64,000 nucleotides of DNA from Mermis nigrescens (taxonomy: Eukaryota > Nematoda > Enoplea > Mermithida > Mermithidae): positions 1,176,242 to 1,240,241 of the forward strand of contig JAVLUZ010000191.1 of assembly GCA_036768485.1 (NCBI GenBank), in the 5' to 3' direction. Both the position numbers and the translations under genes were made by a program. Shown piece by piece: positions 35,480 through 47,040 of the stretch (the stretch's first letter is position 1; every line of letters begins with the position of its first letter). The notes beneath the pieces were generated by a model. The model was not told the DNA's origin. It ran no database searches and worked only from the letters and a program-made list of their open reading frames with translations.

Positions 35480-37680
35480 ATGTAGTATATTATTATAAAT
35501 CAGAAAGGGATAATAAAAAGAAAAGAATGCATCAAATTAAGATATCCTGAAAAATAAAACATTAGTCAGGAAAGGAATTTTTCAGCAGAAATAAAAAAAC
35601 AAGCTCTAAAGGCGAATGGTTCAGATCGGATTTGAGCACTCATAGCTTGCTTCGTTATAATTTTATGCGCCTGAGTCGAATATAACAAGAGTAAAGTTTA
35701 ACGGCTTTTTGCATCGGATGGGCACTGTACACAGAGGAATTCTTAGAAGCGCTAAAAAGACTTAAAAATCTCATTTTTGAAATAGAAATAATTTTACGGA
35801 ATATATTTGGTACGAGTACCACACGGTTGCATGGTTTTGGGCTCTCGAGTTGATTTCCGTGTATTTCATTTACCTATTTCATGATATCATTCAACTTGAG
35901 CTTAGCTCATGCGCTGCATCGATGTGAATGCACATGATCAAGCTTAGGCCTAAATCTAACCTAAAAAACATGTATTAGGCATAAGCTAGCACTCACCCAT
36001 GTTAGTCATTCGTCACTTCATTGCGACTGTACCGTTCTTATTCCGCTCGCAACGATGTTCCGAAATGGGCTATCGATTTAAATCCCGATGTCAAAACGTT
36101 TTTTCATTTTCTTTTTTCCCACACTTTAGCGATGATCGTAAAAATTTTTTTGAAAAATAAAAAAAAACAGAAAGAAAAAATTTTCCGACAACGGAAATTC
36201 ACTCGGAAGCCCATTTATAAACATCTGTGTAGTCCTCGATTATGATCGTTTACAAATCTCACGTATTCCGAAAATTAGCCTAATCTCTCTGCTATAGTCT
36301 GTTCCATTCCAAACGGCCCAAGCTGTAATAGCTTGAACATTTTGTGAACGGGGAGGCTTGTTAATACGAACATACATATGTTAAACGTCGCTCGTAAGTC
36401 TGGAAGAAGAAATAAGATTAATTTATATGAGTATATGTAAAAACGAGGTTGCTGCGACCAGTACGGAGAAAAAATAATATTATCGATAATATCAATTGTT
36501 GCCAATATTACCTATATCCTTTTTCCCTTGTATACAAAAAATTTCTTCGTTGTTATACCTCGTTTTAGATGTATTTAAAATTAAATTCAAATTAATAAAA
36601 ATCCCGAGTTTTTACCACTCTTTGTGGATGATTTGTTAAGAAAAAATATTTCAGCTTTCCCAAGCTGTACAGGCCACCCTACTCTGAGAATAACAAAAAT
36701 CCCTTATGTTTTATACAGCGGAATATTAGAAACGGAGTCGGGTAATTTTATGGGAATGTTAATCCCACAATAAAAATTTTAAAAACTCAGCGGAACAAAA
36801 TTCTGTAAGAGAAGCGGCAAAAATATTTCCTATGGACGAATTGGTATTGTCCCAATATTGCATTACTGCGAGTCAAAGAAATTCACGCAGCATCAACTGG
36901 CAGAATCAAGCTGGCGATCACACTTTTACCGTTTCTACACATTATCAATTTTCTTTTATTCTTATTGTCATTTTATTCTGCATTGCTCCGTTTTCCATTT
37001 TACTGTGAATATTTCTAGACTAAGAAAGAAAAACGCTTTGGTGTGACAAATAGGACGAATACACTTGGAAACACACGCATCATTCAGGACATAAAGGATC
37101 GAGACTAGTGAATAAGTGACCTGAATTAAAAAAGGATCAATTCTTCAGAAAACGTTGAATTGGGGCAAGGCGCTAAACACGCGCATTAACTATCTGTCAC
37201 CGAAATGTGTAGGACGTGTGAGAATAATCAGCGAGACAATATGAATTATGGCGGAAAGCAAAGGCAAAAGCGAAAAATGTTAGAAGCTCTGAGTACAAAG
37301 TGACTGTAAAATAGGGGAAAATGTTGATCCTAATTACAGACGCACGCCATGCTAGCGTGTTTTTCGAAATTTTTTTGTACAAATTTGATAATTTTTGCTG
37401 TCAGACTATTAATATTCACAGAGCTAAAGAATATTGAGGGCGGTAAAAAAATGACTGAATTTCTTGGTGCTTTGTGCCATTTATGATTACTGAACAACGC
37501 TAATATTTGCTTGGAAATTGAATAATTCTGGCTAAAAATTCTATTTGCACGATTACTAGGACATAACCCCCGAGTGCCTAAAAGGTTAAATCGTTGTTTT
37601 TCATTTTTGCTGTTTATTGTTAGAGGCTCAATTGGATCTTGCAAAGTCACATGACAATTCCTAGCCCATTCATAATTATT
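35480..37680. other. No gene recognised
   Basis: AT-rich DNA with one strongly decayed T module at about 37015-37125 (ACGCTTTGGTGTGAC, ATACACTTGG, GGACATAAAGGATCGAGACTAG). Several frames of 60-80 codons on both strands show no domain or compositional bias of coding DNA. Confidence 0.45.
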
Positions 37681-37698
37681 GTAGACCGACGACAATTT

Positions 37699-38767
37699 GA
37701 TTGCGTCCCAACATGGCCACCAGTCCCAACATGGCCATCGTCCCAACACGGCCACCGTCGCAACACGGCCACCGAAATTCCCAACACGGCCACCGTCCCA
37801 ACATGGCCACCATCCCAACACGGCCACCGTCCCGACACGGCCACCGTCTCAACATGGCTACCGAAATTCCCAACACGGCCACCATCTCAACACGGCCACC
37901 GTCCTAACACGGCCACCGTCCCAACACGGCCACCGTCCCAACATGGCCACCGTCCCAACAAAGCCAGTGTCTCAACAAGGCCACGATCACTATATTTTAA
38001 TCAGTTTCAGTAGGTATTAATAGTTAATTACAGAAAGGTAATTAGGCATGGATATACATGTGTCAGCAATTAAATTGATGACTAAAGTTAGTTTTTTACA
38101 TGCATAACGAATTTTGCATGCAACGAAGCATTGTTTTGCACTGTGGTCGGGTTGTACATGTTGGGCGCATCGGAAACATTGAATATTTGTTAATAGTTTC
38201 GAAAAGCGGTAGGTAGTCGGCAGTCGGAACACAATTACAAAACAACATACAGCTTAATGTAAGTACGACTTTATTTATCACATTGTGCACCTCATTGACA
38301 ATAAAAACGGTATGCATGTAGGTAAACTGAAAAAATGATGTACGTGGCCCATGGACGTGCCAGTGTCGAGATGAAAAATGTGAAGTTGAAAAAGGAAACA
38401 CACTAATTTGCCGCCTCGCTGAGGTACAAATCTACGTTTCAAAACTTAACAATTACCTTTCTATACTATTAATACCTACTTACGGATCCACTGATTAGAA
38501 TAAATTGGTGGTGGTGGTGACCTTGTTGAGACAGTGGCTTTGTTGGGACGGTGGCCATGCTGGGACGGTGGCCGTGTTGGGACGGTGGCCGTGTTGGGAA
38601 TTTCGATGGCCGTGTTGGGACGGTGGCCTTGTTGGGACGGTGGCCATGTTGGGATGGTGGCCGTGTTGGGACGGTGGCCATGTTGGGAATTTTGGTGGCC
38701 GTGTTGGGACGGTGGCCATTTTGGGACGGTGGCCGTGTTGGGACTGGTGGCCATGTTGGGACGTTAC
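37699..38767. mobile_element. Foldback element FB-A2 with perfect 9 bp duplication
   Basis: It is flanked by CGACAATTT at 37690-37698 and again at 38768-38776, an exact 9 bp target-site duplication. The left arm (37704-37987) has 16 units of GTCCCAACACGGCCACC and the right arm (about 38516-38763) has 14 inverted units. Every few units there is a 21 bp variant carrying GAAATT. The innermost units in both arms read GTCTCAACAAGG, so the arms are ordered mirror images rather than random expansions. The 0.5 kb core is shared with FB-A1. The frames reading (W)PCWDGG or HGHRPNTAT are translations of the array, not genes. Length is 1,069 bp. Confidence 0.9.
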
Positions 38768-38776
38768 CGACAATTT

Positions 38777-40382
38777 CGTAAGTTGAGAAATTAAATATTT
38801 AACTTCAAATTGCGTTTAAGATGTTTGAAAGCTTTGAAAAAATTTCTGATGTCTCGAAATTCATCCATTATACGTACTTTAGTATCCTCTTAAGGACCTT
38901 GAATATGTGCTGCGACTAAGTAGTCGGGAACTCGAAAGTATGCATAATTAGCACCTTAATTCTGGGCCCGGGGTCCAATGCTTTTTAGCGGTAAAGAAAT
39001 GCCGAAAAATTGATGATAACGGCAGAAAACGCCATCTTTTACATTTTTATAATGCATAAGTGGCTATACCTACGAATTATTACTTGCCATTTTTCGAACT
39101 AAAGGAATACCTATCTAATCTACAAACTACAGTTTATGAGGAGGATCCAGAAAATGAAACTTAATTCTTTATCATTACCATCTCTTTTGTCTTGATTTCT
39201 AAAGTTATTATTCTTTTATTGCAATATCGAATGGATAAAAGTCGAAATCAATAATATGTGCATTGAATGGTTTTCCAAACTTATTTAAATCAACTTCTTT
39301 TCAGTTTGATAAATTTTTACGTTTTTATGCCAGCCATAATTCAATCTCTACAAAAATTTGATGTGCTGAGTAGGATATTGCAAAACGATTTTAAATGTAG
39401 AAAATATTATTCGGCATAAGAAATCAAGACGAAAGAGTCGGGGAGGATGAAGAAGTAAGTTTTTAGAATTTACTACATATGTTGGCCCGAAAAATAAGGC
39501 TAAATTGAAGAAATTAATGAAAAGAAAAATGATTAATTTGAGCAAGTAGCCTCAATGAACGAAAAATTTCCCGTGAAAACTGAAATAAATTACGGATCAA
39601 TAATGACCGGTAATTAATAGGTAAGGCATACTTTTTTGATAATCTGCTTGAATAGTCGAGTAGACCTATCGATCGACACTTCTTTCTTTTGAAAATTTTG
39701 TCAACAAAATTCAATAGATAAGAAAACGGGAAAAAACGAGGAAACAAAGCTAAAAATAAATGACTGGTAGAATCATATTGAAGCAATAAATTCAAAAGTT
39801 GTATCTTACATTTACCATTTAAAACATCCGTGTGATCGACTCTAATGAGATGGGAGTAACCCCGAAATTTAAGTGTTTTGCAAATTCTATTTGTCCTTAA
39901 GACCGGAATTCGAGGCGCGCTAGATTTTTAGAAATCTTGCAATCGAATGAGCAATTTATTTGTTTCCTTGAAATTTACAAAAATAGACGCTATGCAATAG
40001 ACAGATTGAACAACCGTTTGCATCACAATACGGCAACATTAAAAAAAACGATATACATACATATGCGCGAGTATTTACATGTCATACGGACCAGAATGCT
40101 CTTACCATACATAAATTAATAATTTCCGTTTTTGATCCTTCCATATTAGTCTTTGCAGAAATTCAAAAAATTGCGTAATCAGTTTTAGATCCGAGTATAA
40201 GCTTAAATATCCAAGCCGTAGGCTTAAGCTTAAGCGTAAGCTTAATGAATGCAAATCTTTCAAGAAAACCAGAGGATTATGCGGAATCGTTTGCGTATTT
40301 TTCATGCAGAGAACGCAGTCAGATTGTACACCACAAAATCTTAACCATCAAAGAAAATCAAATCATAAATTTAGTTATGAGA
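38777..40382. other. Downstream of the K2P gene, no gene recognised
   Basis: AT-rich sequence 3' of the last K2P exon. The channel's 3' UTR and polyadenylation signal should lie in its right part. The minus frames at 39348-39545 and 39514-39795 are low-complexity Phe/Leu-rich shadows. No shared repeat was noticed. Confidence 0.45.
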
Positions 40383-40506
40383 TCAAACTTCGGCCGCTTT
40401 ACGTCGTTGCGAATGAAGCAGGAAAGCTGACGACGCTTGCGTCGGCGACAAGTGCGACTTGTCGTGCGGCGAACAGCTGCTGCGGTCCGAAGTCATTGAT
40501 GCTGGT
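40383..40506 (-). CDS. K2P channel, probable last exon (cytoplasmic tail)
   Basis: After a good 3' splice site (TTTTGACAATTTTAG) a GC-rich open segment supplies one base to finish the Arg codon from the previous exon. It then encodes a Ser/His/Arg-rich tail, PASMTSDRSSCSPHDKSHLS..., and ends ...RRKAAEV before TGA. Phase and GC content both agree with the exon at 41408-41687. The tail has several SxS and RRK sites that could be phosphorylated. The alternative is that exon 4 reads through its donor and ends at the TAG at 41386, giving a 394 aa protein instead of about 428 aa. Confidence 0.6.
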
Positions 40507-41407
40507 CTAAAATTGTCAAAAGACATATTCAGCAAAAAAATATACTTCTAAATTGATTATAAGAAACCTAGCGCAAAAACTGAATTAAGTGAGTTCCATA
40601 CATTCGAAAAAATTTTCATTCAGATTAAATTCTCCATTTTCAAAAAAATCATTTTCGAAGGTATTTGTTTTTATCGTTTAGAAAACAGCATCGCCAAGAA
40701 CTTCGAAACTAGTATGTTTGACGCGCATCTATCCGTCGATTTTTCAGCCCGAGAATGCGCTGTAGAAAATATTTTGGATTCCCCTTATTCTAGTTTACCG
40801 TACACGTACTTTGGCTACCGCAGAGTCCATTTGACTAAAAAGAGTTAGGCCTACTGTTTTTCGATTTTCGGCATTCAAACACAAAAATTCAAAACGACGC
40901 TTAAGCGTTTTAACCACACTTTTAATAGTAGTGGATTCAGGAAATTCATACGAGCACGGTACCCTAAGTCTCCTCCGAGTAGTCTGAAATATTTTCGAAA
41001 AATCCGCTCATCACCGCTTATCAGCATTTTGCGGTGGCACATTTTATTCTGAATCATTTTTTTGGCTTAAATATGTAGTAATAAAGATTCAATATTTTTT
41101 GTTAAAAGCTTTATGCATATCAATGTTTATTCATCTTTTACTAACTTTTCAAAATTTTTCTTTCTGTGTACAAAGTTTAGCGACGCGATTAAACTGAAAT
41201 TAAAGCGCGGATGATTGCGTCATTCGACAGCGTGAGTCGCATTAGACTCAACCTAAATGAATAAACTTACTCTGTTGAAAATTCAAATCACGAAGCGCAT
41301 AAATGAACCCGGCGGCGAAGAAACTAATAAAAAAGGATTAGGCTCTATTTCATTTGCTCGATTTGATGGAATGCATAAAACGCTGCTAGCGTAAAGTGAC
41401 AAGAAAC

Positions 41408-41687
41408 CTGTGAGTGGAAGGCCCTGAGTTGGTTTCATCGACGAATTTCCACAAGTGGACGTTGCGGGGTACAAATGCCTGTTGGTTGTCCGGGTCGAAA
41501 CCTTCGTTAGCAAAGTACTCCTTAAGGTCGTTCCAAGTCACCTTAGCGCCGCCCTTTTTCCTGCGCATTGCCGTAATTACGTGCATCATTTCGCGGAAGT
41601 CCTCGGACATTCCCAAAAATCGACGCCTAGCCCGGCCGAAATAATGAATTTTGCGAAAGTATCGCTGCAAGTGAGTGCTGGCTAAGT
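41408..41687 (-). CDS. K2P channel exon, post-TM4 cytoplasmic domain
   Basis: The 3' splice site AAGGTGCGTAG supplies AC to complete an Asp codon, giving TMYD-LASTHLQRYFRKIHYFGR. The stretch KIHYFGRARRRFLGMSEDF and then ITAMRRKKGGAKVTWNDLKE...VPRNVHLWKFVDE is typical of the conserved post-TM4 region of nematode TWK channels. The exon ends at CACAG|GTTTCTTG, a weak donor, in phase 2. If the donor is skipped, nine further codons (counting the Arg at the junction) follow to a TAG at 41386. It sits 0.65 kb from the previous exon with no transposon between. Confidence 0.85.
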
Positions 41688-42343
41688 CTACGCACCTTAA
41701 GAATCGCGCCCGAATTACGTTGTTGTAATTATTCAAGTATTTATTATTTATTAGCAGTATTAAATTATTAATATCATTATTTATTTAATTTTTTAATTAT
41801 ATATTAACTATTCAATTATGATTTCAAAAAATTATCAAATCAGTTATATTAATTTTTTAATTATTTTAGTGTTTAATAGATTATTGCGTAATTACTTAAA
41901 TTATTTAGGTTGCGCAAAAATCAAAAATTAATAAGAAATTAAATAATTTCAGATCACCATTATAACAAATTTTGTAGCAAGCACCTAACGCACTCTAGAT
42001 TTATTGAATTTTTCCTGAGTTAACGAATCCTAGACTTTCCTCACTCCCTCCTCATGCCCCAGTCGTTAGAGATCAGAGACTAGCGATTTACGGCGATCCT
42101 ATGAATAGCGAACTTCGGAAATTTTTGATCCTTCTAAAAAGACTTAGCTTAGACGTTAGTAAACTCGTGCGGTTACATTAATAGGCTAATGTCGTTTTCA
42201 CTACGTTTTAATTGTGCGAAAACTCGCACAACGCGCGCATTATTATTTTCCGATGGCTTTATACCGACAAACTAAATTATGAGGTAGTCGCTGTCTCATA
42301 AGCAGTGTGATTTAGAATTTCGAATTCGGCACTCTGCTAAAAC

Positions 42344-42644
42344 CGTACATAGTGACCACGGCTAATCCGATGATGACGTAGGCGACGATTAGGGCCAAGT
42401 AGAAGGCGTTGTGTACCTCGACGTCGCCCAAACCCACCGTGACGACTGTATTGAACGCGAAATGGAATGCGTGGATGAAGCTCCACGACTGGTGCATGCG
42501 GAACATCAGCGCCCCTACGCTGCAGTACAAACACATCGAGAAAAAATAGCCGCCGATGGGCAGCCAAAGGCTGTCCATTGATCCATCACCCTCGTCGTCC
42601 TCGGACATCATATTATCCGCATCTAGGTCATCTTGCGCGGCCAG
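42344..42644 (-). CDS. K2P channel exon, TM3, second pore loop, TM4
   Basis: The 3' splice site is TCGTTTTGCAG. An acidic linker (DDLDADNMMSEDDEGDGSMD) precedes TM3 (PIGGYFFSMCLYCSVGALMF), the pore helix SFIHAFHFAFNTVV and the second filter TVGLGD, then TM4 (AFYLALIVAYVIIGLAVVTM). GLGD rather than GFGD is common in the second filter of K2P channels. The exon ends TACG|GTTTTAG (phase 1). The acidic linker sits in the TM2-TM3 cytoplasmic loop, where regulatory sites often lie. A 9.5 kb transposon-filled intron separates it from the TM2 exon. Confidence 0.93.
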
Positions 42645-43018
42645 CTGCAAAACGACTAAACATAAAAAAATCCGCTTCCTTTAAAATTTTTCAAGAGCCA
42701 CTGCTGGCGCTTCTTAAAAAAATATACGAGCAAAATTACGCTTGAAAATTCAAGATACAGTCTAATAAATTAACTAATTTTAATTCTATTTTATAGCTGT
42801 TTAGATTTTGGCTTCGTATCATAAAAAAGTGAATAATAGCGAGCGAGAAGCCAGTTTAGTAAAATGCCAAAACTTTTAGATTGTAAGCGTGATACTTTTA
42901 AATTGACTCTTTAATGCTGAGTTGAAAGAATAATATTAAAATATTGGGCTGAAATGCGTTGGGGGAGCAGCAAGCCGCTCGTTGCAATATAAGTCCGACT
43001 CGAACAAGAGCGCAGCAG

Positions 43019-44325
43019 GGAGTTAAATACTTTGTTGACCAACCGGTCGAACAAAAAGGCGCAGTGTTTACTTTTAATTAGCTTTTCGTATTCTAACCAA
43101 GTGGAAGCTGAAAATTAAACTAAAAACTTTTTAGGGTCGCATCAATTTCACTTAATTTTGTTGTTTTCGAACTCGACGAAAAATTTGAAGCATGATCATA
43201 TATAATTTTATACAGGGTGGCCCATAAAAAAGGCTACATTCCGATTTGGCAGGTCGTAACTTCGGCTCATGTTAACTTCAAAGTTTCAAACTGGCTGCAT
43301 TTGATAGATAAAAGTTTCTTCTTTCTAAATGTGTAAAAAATTTTGGCGAATTCTATGTGCTTCGGGCGCTAAGGCAATTTGTTTACACCCTATTTTAATA
43401 TTGTTTAAAAGCTGATAGCGTCATTGGTCCAGCTAGCAATTTGCACCCTCTTATGACGATATCCTGAAATTTTTTCACTCGCTAGGGCGCGTATCCATTC
43501 TGGAGATTTAAAAATGTGCTAATTAATTTTTGTGACTGCATATATTGTCAAAAATGTCAAACAAGGATACCAACATACACAGTTATGTAATACAATGTAG
43601 AAACCATATGCTTTAAACAGTGAGGTGTAAACAAATTGCCGCAGTGCAGGAACCGCTAAGAGTTGGCCAAACTTTCAACGTAGATCAGATAAGGACATGT
43701 TTACCAATCTAATGCAGCTGGTCTTGAAATTTTATTTTCACATATCTGTATGTTATGTTATGTTATGTTATGATGTTATGTTAGCCTTTTTTATGGGCCA
43801 CCCTGTATATATTGCATTTAAATTGACAACTTCCACCAGAGTTTTCTTTAAAGTCTATACAATAACGCGTTTGTAAAAAGTTTAAATGTCAAAAAATCAC
43901 TTATTAATGCGAAAAAATGTACATCGGAATACATTGTCAAGTAAATTAGTGTATATCGAACATGTAAGACGCCTACGAACAAAAGTCTTTAAATAACTGA
44001 TCTAAGGTATCAAATTTGCCGCGCCACATCCATTCAACCAGATAACTTTCGTATGTATTGGTGTTCATGCGTCCTCACTGAAGTTCGTACAATGTTTTGT
44101 TTTTATTTGTAAATAAATTAAAAGTAATGCAAAGCCTTAGAAAATTATATATGGTCAAGCTCCAAACTTTTCGAGGAATCCGAAAATAACAAAAATAAGT
44201 GAATTTGATGCAATCATAAAAAAATTTTAGTTTAATTTTCAGCTTCCAGGTGGTACGGGATCTTAATTACAAGTAAATACTGCGTCTTTTTGATCGACCG
44301 GTTTGTCAACAAAGTAATTAACTCC
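43019..44325. mobile_element. Nested element with ~100 bp inverted ends
   Basis: GGAGTTAAATACTTTGTTGACC and CCGGTCGAACAAAAAGGCGC at the left match, inverted, CCGGTTTGTCAACAAAGTAA and the flanking bases at the right. Inverted similarity continues to GGAAGCTGAAAATTAAAC (43107 left, 44230 right). The element interrupts the left end of the 42941-48858 element and is itself interrupted by a mariner-type MITE. No coding sequence is seen. Confidence 0.65.
43213..43805. mobile_element. mariner-like MITE (CAGGGTGGCCCATAAAA ends)
   Basis: It starts CAGGGTGGCCCATAAAAAAG and ends with the exact complement, a perfect 26 bp inverted terminus. It is flanked by TA on both sides (43211-43212 and 43806-43807). 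TA duplications and CAGGGTG-type ends are typical of Tc1/mariner elements. The 593 bp interior has no transposase. A short TGTTATG tandem tract lies just inside the right end (about 43748-43782). Confidence 0.9.
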
Positions 44326-44348
44326 ATGGGGCCAATTCATTTCCACTT

Positions 44349-44577
44349 GGGAATCCGAGTCCCAAGTTCCAAGTTTCCAAGACTTGGAATTTCCAAGTTT
44401 CCAAGTGTCAGTTCATGTGCTCAAATAAAAATTCCAAGTCATTAGCATTTTTTGACTTAGAAAAATGCCGTTTTTCTCCAAGTCTTCGAGTAAATATTCC
44501 AAGTTTCCAAGTGTCTGTCTTTTTGCTCTTTCTAAGCACTTGAAATTTCCAAGTCGGGCTCGGATAGAAATTTCAAA
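44349..44577. repeat. CTTGGAA/TTCCAAGT subterminal repeat tract (left)
   Basis: TTCCAAGT and its complement ACTTGGAA recur about a dozen times with irregular spacing. A matching tract lies inverted at 48588-48788. The paired placement inside the candidate Harbinger-type ends suggests subterminal binding sites. Confidence 0.7.
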
Positions 44578-44828
44578 GTCTAATTAACATAAATCTGTTC
44601 AAAATGCGCTGCGTGTGAGGTAAGTACGATAAAAGCATTGAGGAGTGTCACATGCGCGTCTCTCGTGAAAACCCGGTTTTTGGTGGAATGTCATTGTGTT
44701 TGCAAACACGGCGCTAAAAATGTCGTGCCGAAAACCACCGAACGATAAAATGCGCGAAAAATATTGTTTAGGCAATTGAGGAAAGAAGAGATGTAATTTT
44801 TGGGGCATTTTCTGCGAAATTAACGAAT

Positions 44829-45098
44829 AGAGACAAAGAAGTGGCATGGAAAGAAGTGCAAAGAGAAGACGCGCGCGTCGCTAACAGAACCTGGCCAATT
44901 TGCAGGAACAAATTAAAACTTCATTTTTGCATCGCAAACTGCCATGAGATTGATAGTATGATTGCCGTGCCAATCAACAAAATCTGGTTCTCTTTCTTTC
45001 GGCGACTTGATGCCAATCAAAGTGCCAACTAAGGGCATGCCAATATTTTCCAACTTGTAAAATTCGCTGCACAATTGCTGACATTCATTAGCCATTTC
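44829..45098 (-). pseudogene. PIF/Harbinger transposase pseudogene, downstream part
   Basis: The minus strand reads NECQQLCSEFYKLENIGMPL, VGTLIGIKSPKEREPDFVDW, HGNHTINLMAVCDAKMKF, then one in-frame TAA, then FVPANWPGSVSDARVF. This is the DDE nuclease core of Harbinger transposases: the family pattern GCIDGTH...P...Y.NRKG.HSIN.Q.VCD...F......WPGSVHDSR is easily followed. The Asp of the IDGTH motif is not preserved (TLIGIK here) and WPGSVSDAR keeps the second motif. It is interrupted upstream by the foldback element FB-C; the remaining N-terminal piece is at 46510-46607. It is dead by at least one stop and one insertion. Confidence 0.85.
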
Positions 45099-46509
45099 GG
45101 CACGCAGCATTAGAGCGCACGACATTAGAGCGCCGACATTAGAGCGCCGACATTACAGCGCAATGGCATTAGAGCGCAGCGACTTTAGAGCACAGCGACA
45201 TTAGAGCGCAGCGACATTAGAGCGCAGCGACATTAGAGCGCGCGACATCAGAGTGCGCGAAATTAGAGCGCAGTGACATTAGAGCACGCGACATTAGAGT
45301 GCTGCGACATTACAGTGTGCGACAACAGAGTGCGCGACATTAGAGCGCGCGACATCAGAGTGCGCGACATTAGAGCGCAGCGACATTAGAGCGCGCAACA
45401 TAAGACTGCAGCAACATTCGAGCGCGCGACATTGACGCAGTGGCATTAGAGCGCGACATTAGAGAGCAGCGACATTAGATCGCGCGACATTAGAGTGCAG
45501 CGACATTAGAGCGTGCGACAATAGAGTGCGCGACATTAGAGCACGCGACATCAGAGCGCCGATATTAAAGTGCAGTTACAATGGTGCGTCATGGAGGCAG
45601 ACATAAACTTTTTCTTTCCTACGAAAAAATTTGTAACTTTTTGTTTCTAAAAACTGGTGTACAAAAAATATACCTAGCATACATAACGAAAATCACTTAA
45701 ATTTCTTGTTTGCTTAAGAAGTAGAGGGTAAGTGAGATAAATTCTCTGCAAAAACAGTGTCTACAGACGACCCCTTGCTATGCTAGTTGTAAAGTTGTAG
45801 GTGTAAATTATTTCAAAAAAATTTGATCTTAATTCAAACATCTTTTGACCAATGGAGTAGACTGATCTGTTTTCTGACACGTACAGCTCTAAAATTACGG
45901 TAGTAAGGGTGTTATTTTCGGACATTATTTTGTAGCTTTTCATTCACTTTCTAATAGAACTATAACCTTTTCACTTGTTTTCTTGACACAGTAATCCAGG
46001 ATAAGTTTACACAAATTCTGAAGTTTTTATTACTTACTGCACTTTTAGGTTGTTTACTGCATCAATAAAGTTCACGCTTGATTTGCACAACTTACAGTAA
46101 ATGCGTACAATTTACAAAAAAATGTGAAAATGGATACCGTAATCTGTGTCGAGAAAATAAATGAAAAGGGTATAATGGCGTTACACAAAACCTACTGCTT
46201 CAAAAGTTACTGTCCTTTTTCCAAAGATAAGTAAAAAAGTCAAAATTTATACTTTCGTACATACACTAATTCAACCAGTGTGCGACTCAACCAGAAAGTA
46301 AAGAAAAGAATTCAAAAGTCTGTTCATTGTTTTACAAAACAAAAGAAACCGCATGCATTTATCACTAGCTCATATCGAGATATTTATGCGTAGGTAGTTA
46401 ACTTTGCCCCCTTAGCATAAAAGTTTTGTAAAGTTGCGTGGAAAACATCTATTATGGCTGCGCTCTAATGTCGCGCGCTCTAAAGTCGGCGCTCTGACGT
46501 CGGCTCACC
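45099..46509. mobile_element. Foldback element FB-C (16 bp AGCGACATTAGAGCGC array)
   Basis: It is flanked by AGCCATTTC at 45090-45098 and 46510-46518, an exact 9 bp duplication. The left arm (45099-45575) is an irregular array of about 28 units built on GCGACATTAGAGCGC; the right arm (46454-46505) holds three inverted units. The ends GGCACGCAG and, inverted, GGTGAGCCG are similar. The core carries an inverted pair of CTTGTTTTCTTGACACAG-like motifs (45970 and 46140) also found in the element at 47727-48411. The host is a Harbinger transposase pseudogene, whose frame is restored if the element and one duplication are removed. Confidence 0.88.
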
Positions 46510-46607
46510 AGCCATTTCAGGAAATTTCACAAAGTCGTAAAATAAATGTCTAACAATGACACCGACAAATTCGTGAAAAACGGTGCAAACGGTTGCTTTA
46601 GAAATAC
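46510..46607 (-). pseudogene. PIF/Harbinger transposase pseudogene, upstream part
   Basis: From a splice-like TATATTTTTCAG at 46608 the minus strand encodes GISKATVCTVFHEFVG and then HLFYDFVKFPEMA, running up to the FB-C insertion. GIS.STV...VH and FI.FP are the helix-turn-helix-like lead-in to the Harbinger nuclease domain. The frame continues directly into NECQQLCSEF on the other side of the insertion. No earlier exon was identified with confidence; an acidic stretch on the minus strand at 48440-48550 is a weak candidate. Confidence 0.75.
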
Positions 46608-46659
46608 CTGAAAAATATACTTGTCTATTCCTCATTTTCTGCTATTATGAAAATTAATT

Positions 46660-47040
46660 GTTGGCTGGTAGGCCCGTCTCCTGGATTTGGCTAAGGGAAG
46701 TCCAGCATAAATTGGTCTATATCTCGGAAATTTCGTCGGGATAGCCCGCAAAACCCACATTTTTCGACGTTTTTCAACATGCTCTACCCATTACGATAAA
46801 AGAATTCAAACATTTTTTCGATTAAGTTTTGTCTCGCTCAAAAAAGCTATAAAATGTGACATTTTTTAGTCGAGTTTGGGCCATAATTCTAAAAATACTT
46901 CACATCCGGCGTGGAGAGCCAAAAATTTGAAGATTTTGCGACATGGACATGCGATTTTTCATCTTTCCATGCATTATGTCACCTGAGCAAGGAGGATGGG
47001 CATGCGCCCTTCCCCCTCGCAGCCCTGAAATATGGCCCGG
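46660..47040. repeat. Dispersed repeat R2, copy 2
   Basis: ATAAATTGGTCTATATCTCG, AATTTCGTCGGGATAGC, TTTGAAGATTTTGCG and ATATGGCCCGG follow the order of 16890-17310. The CG-rich motif has become GGCGTGGAGAGCC. Confidence 0.65.

Noticed and set aside
28537..38794. Open frames reading MATVPTRPPSQHGHR or MAVLGRWPCWDGG on both strands in the 28-38 kb arrays
   Set aside because: They are translations of a 17 bp tandem unit; three units of 17 give 51 bases, so every frame stays open. No start context or domain.
45100..45575. CRISPR-like appearance of regular short repeats
   Set aside because: Units are directly adjacent with no unique spacers, and the host is eukaryotic. It is an array arm of a foldback element.
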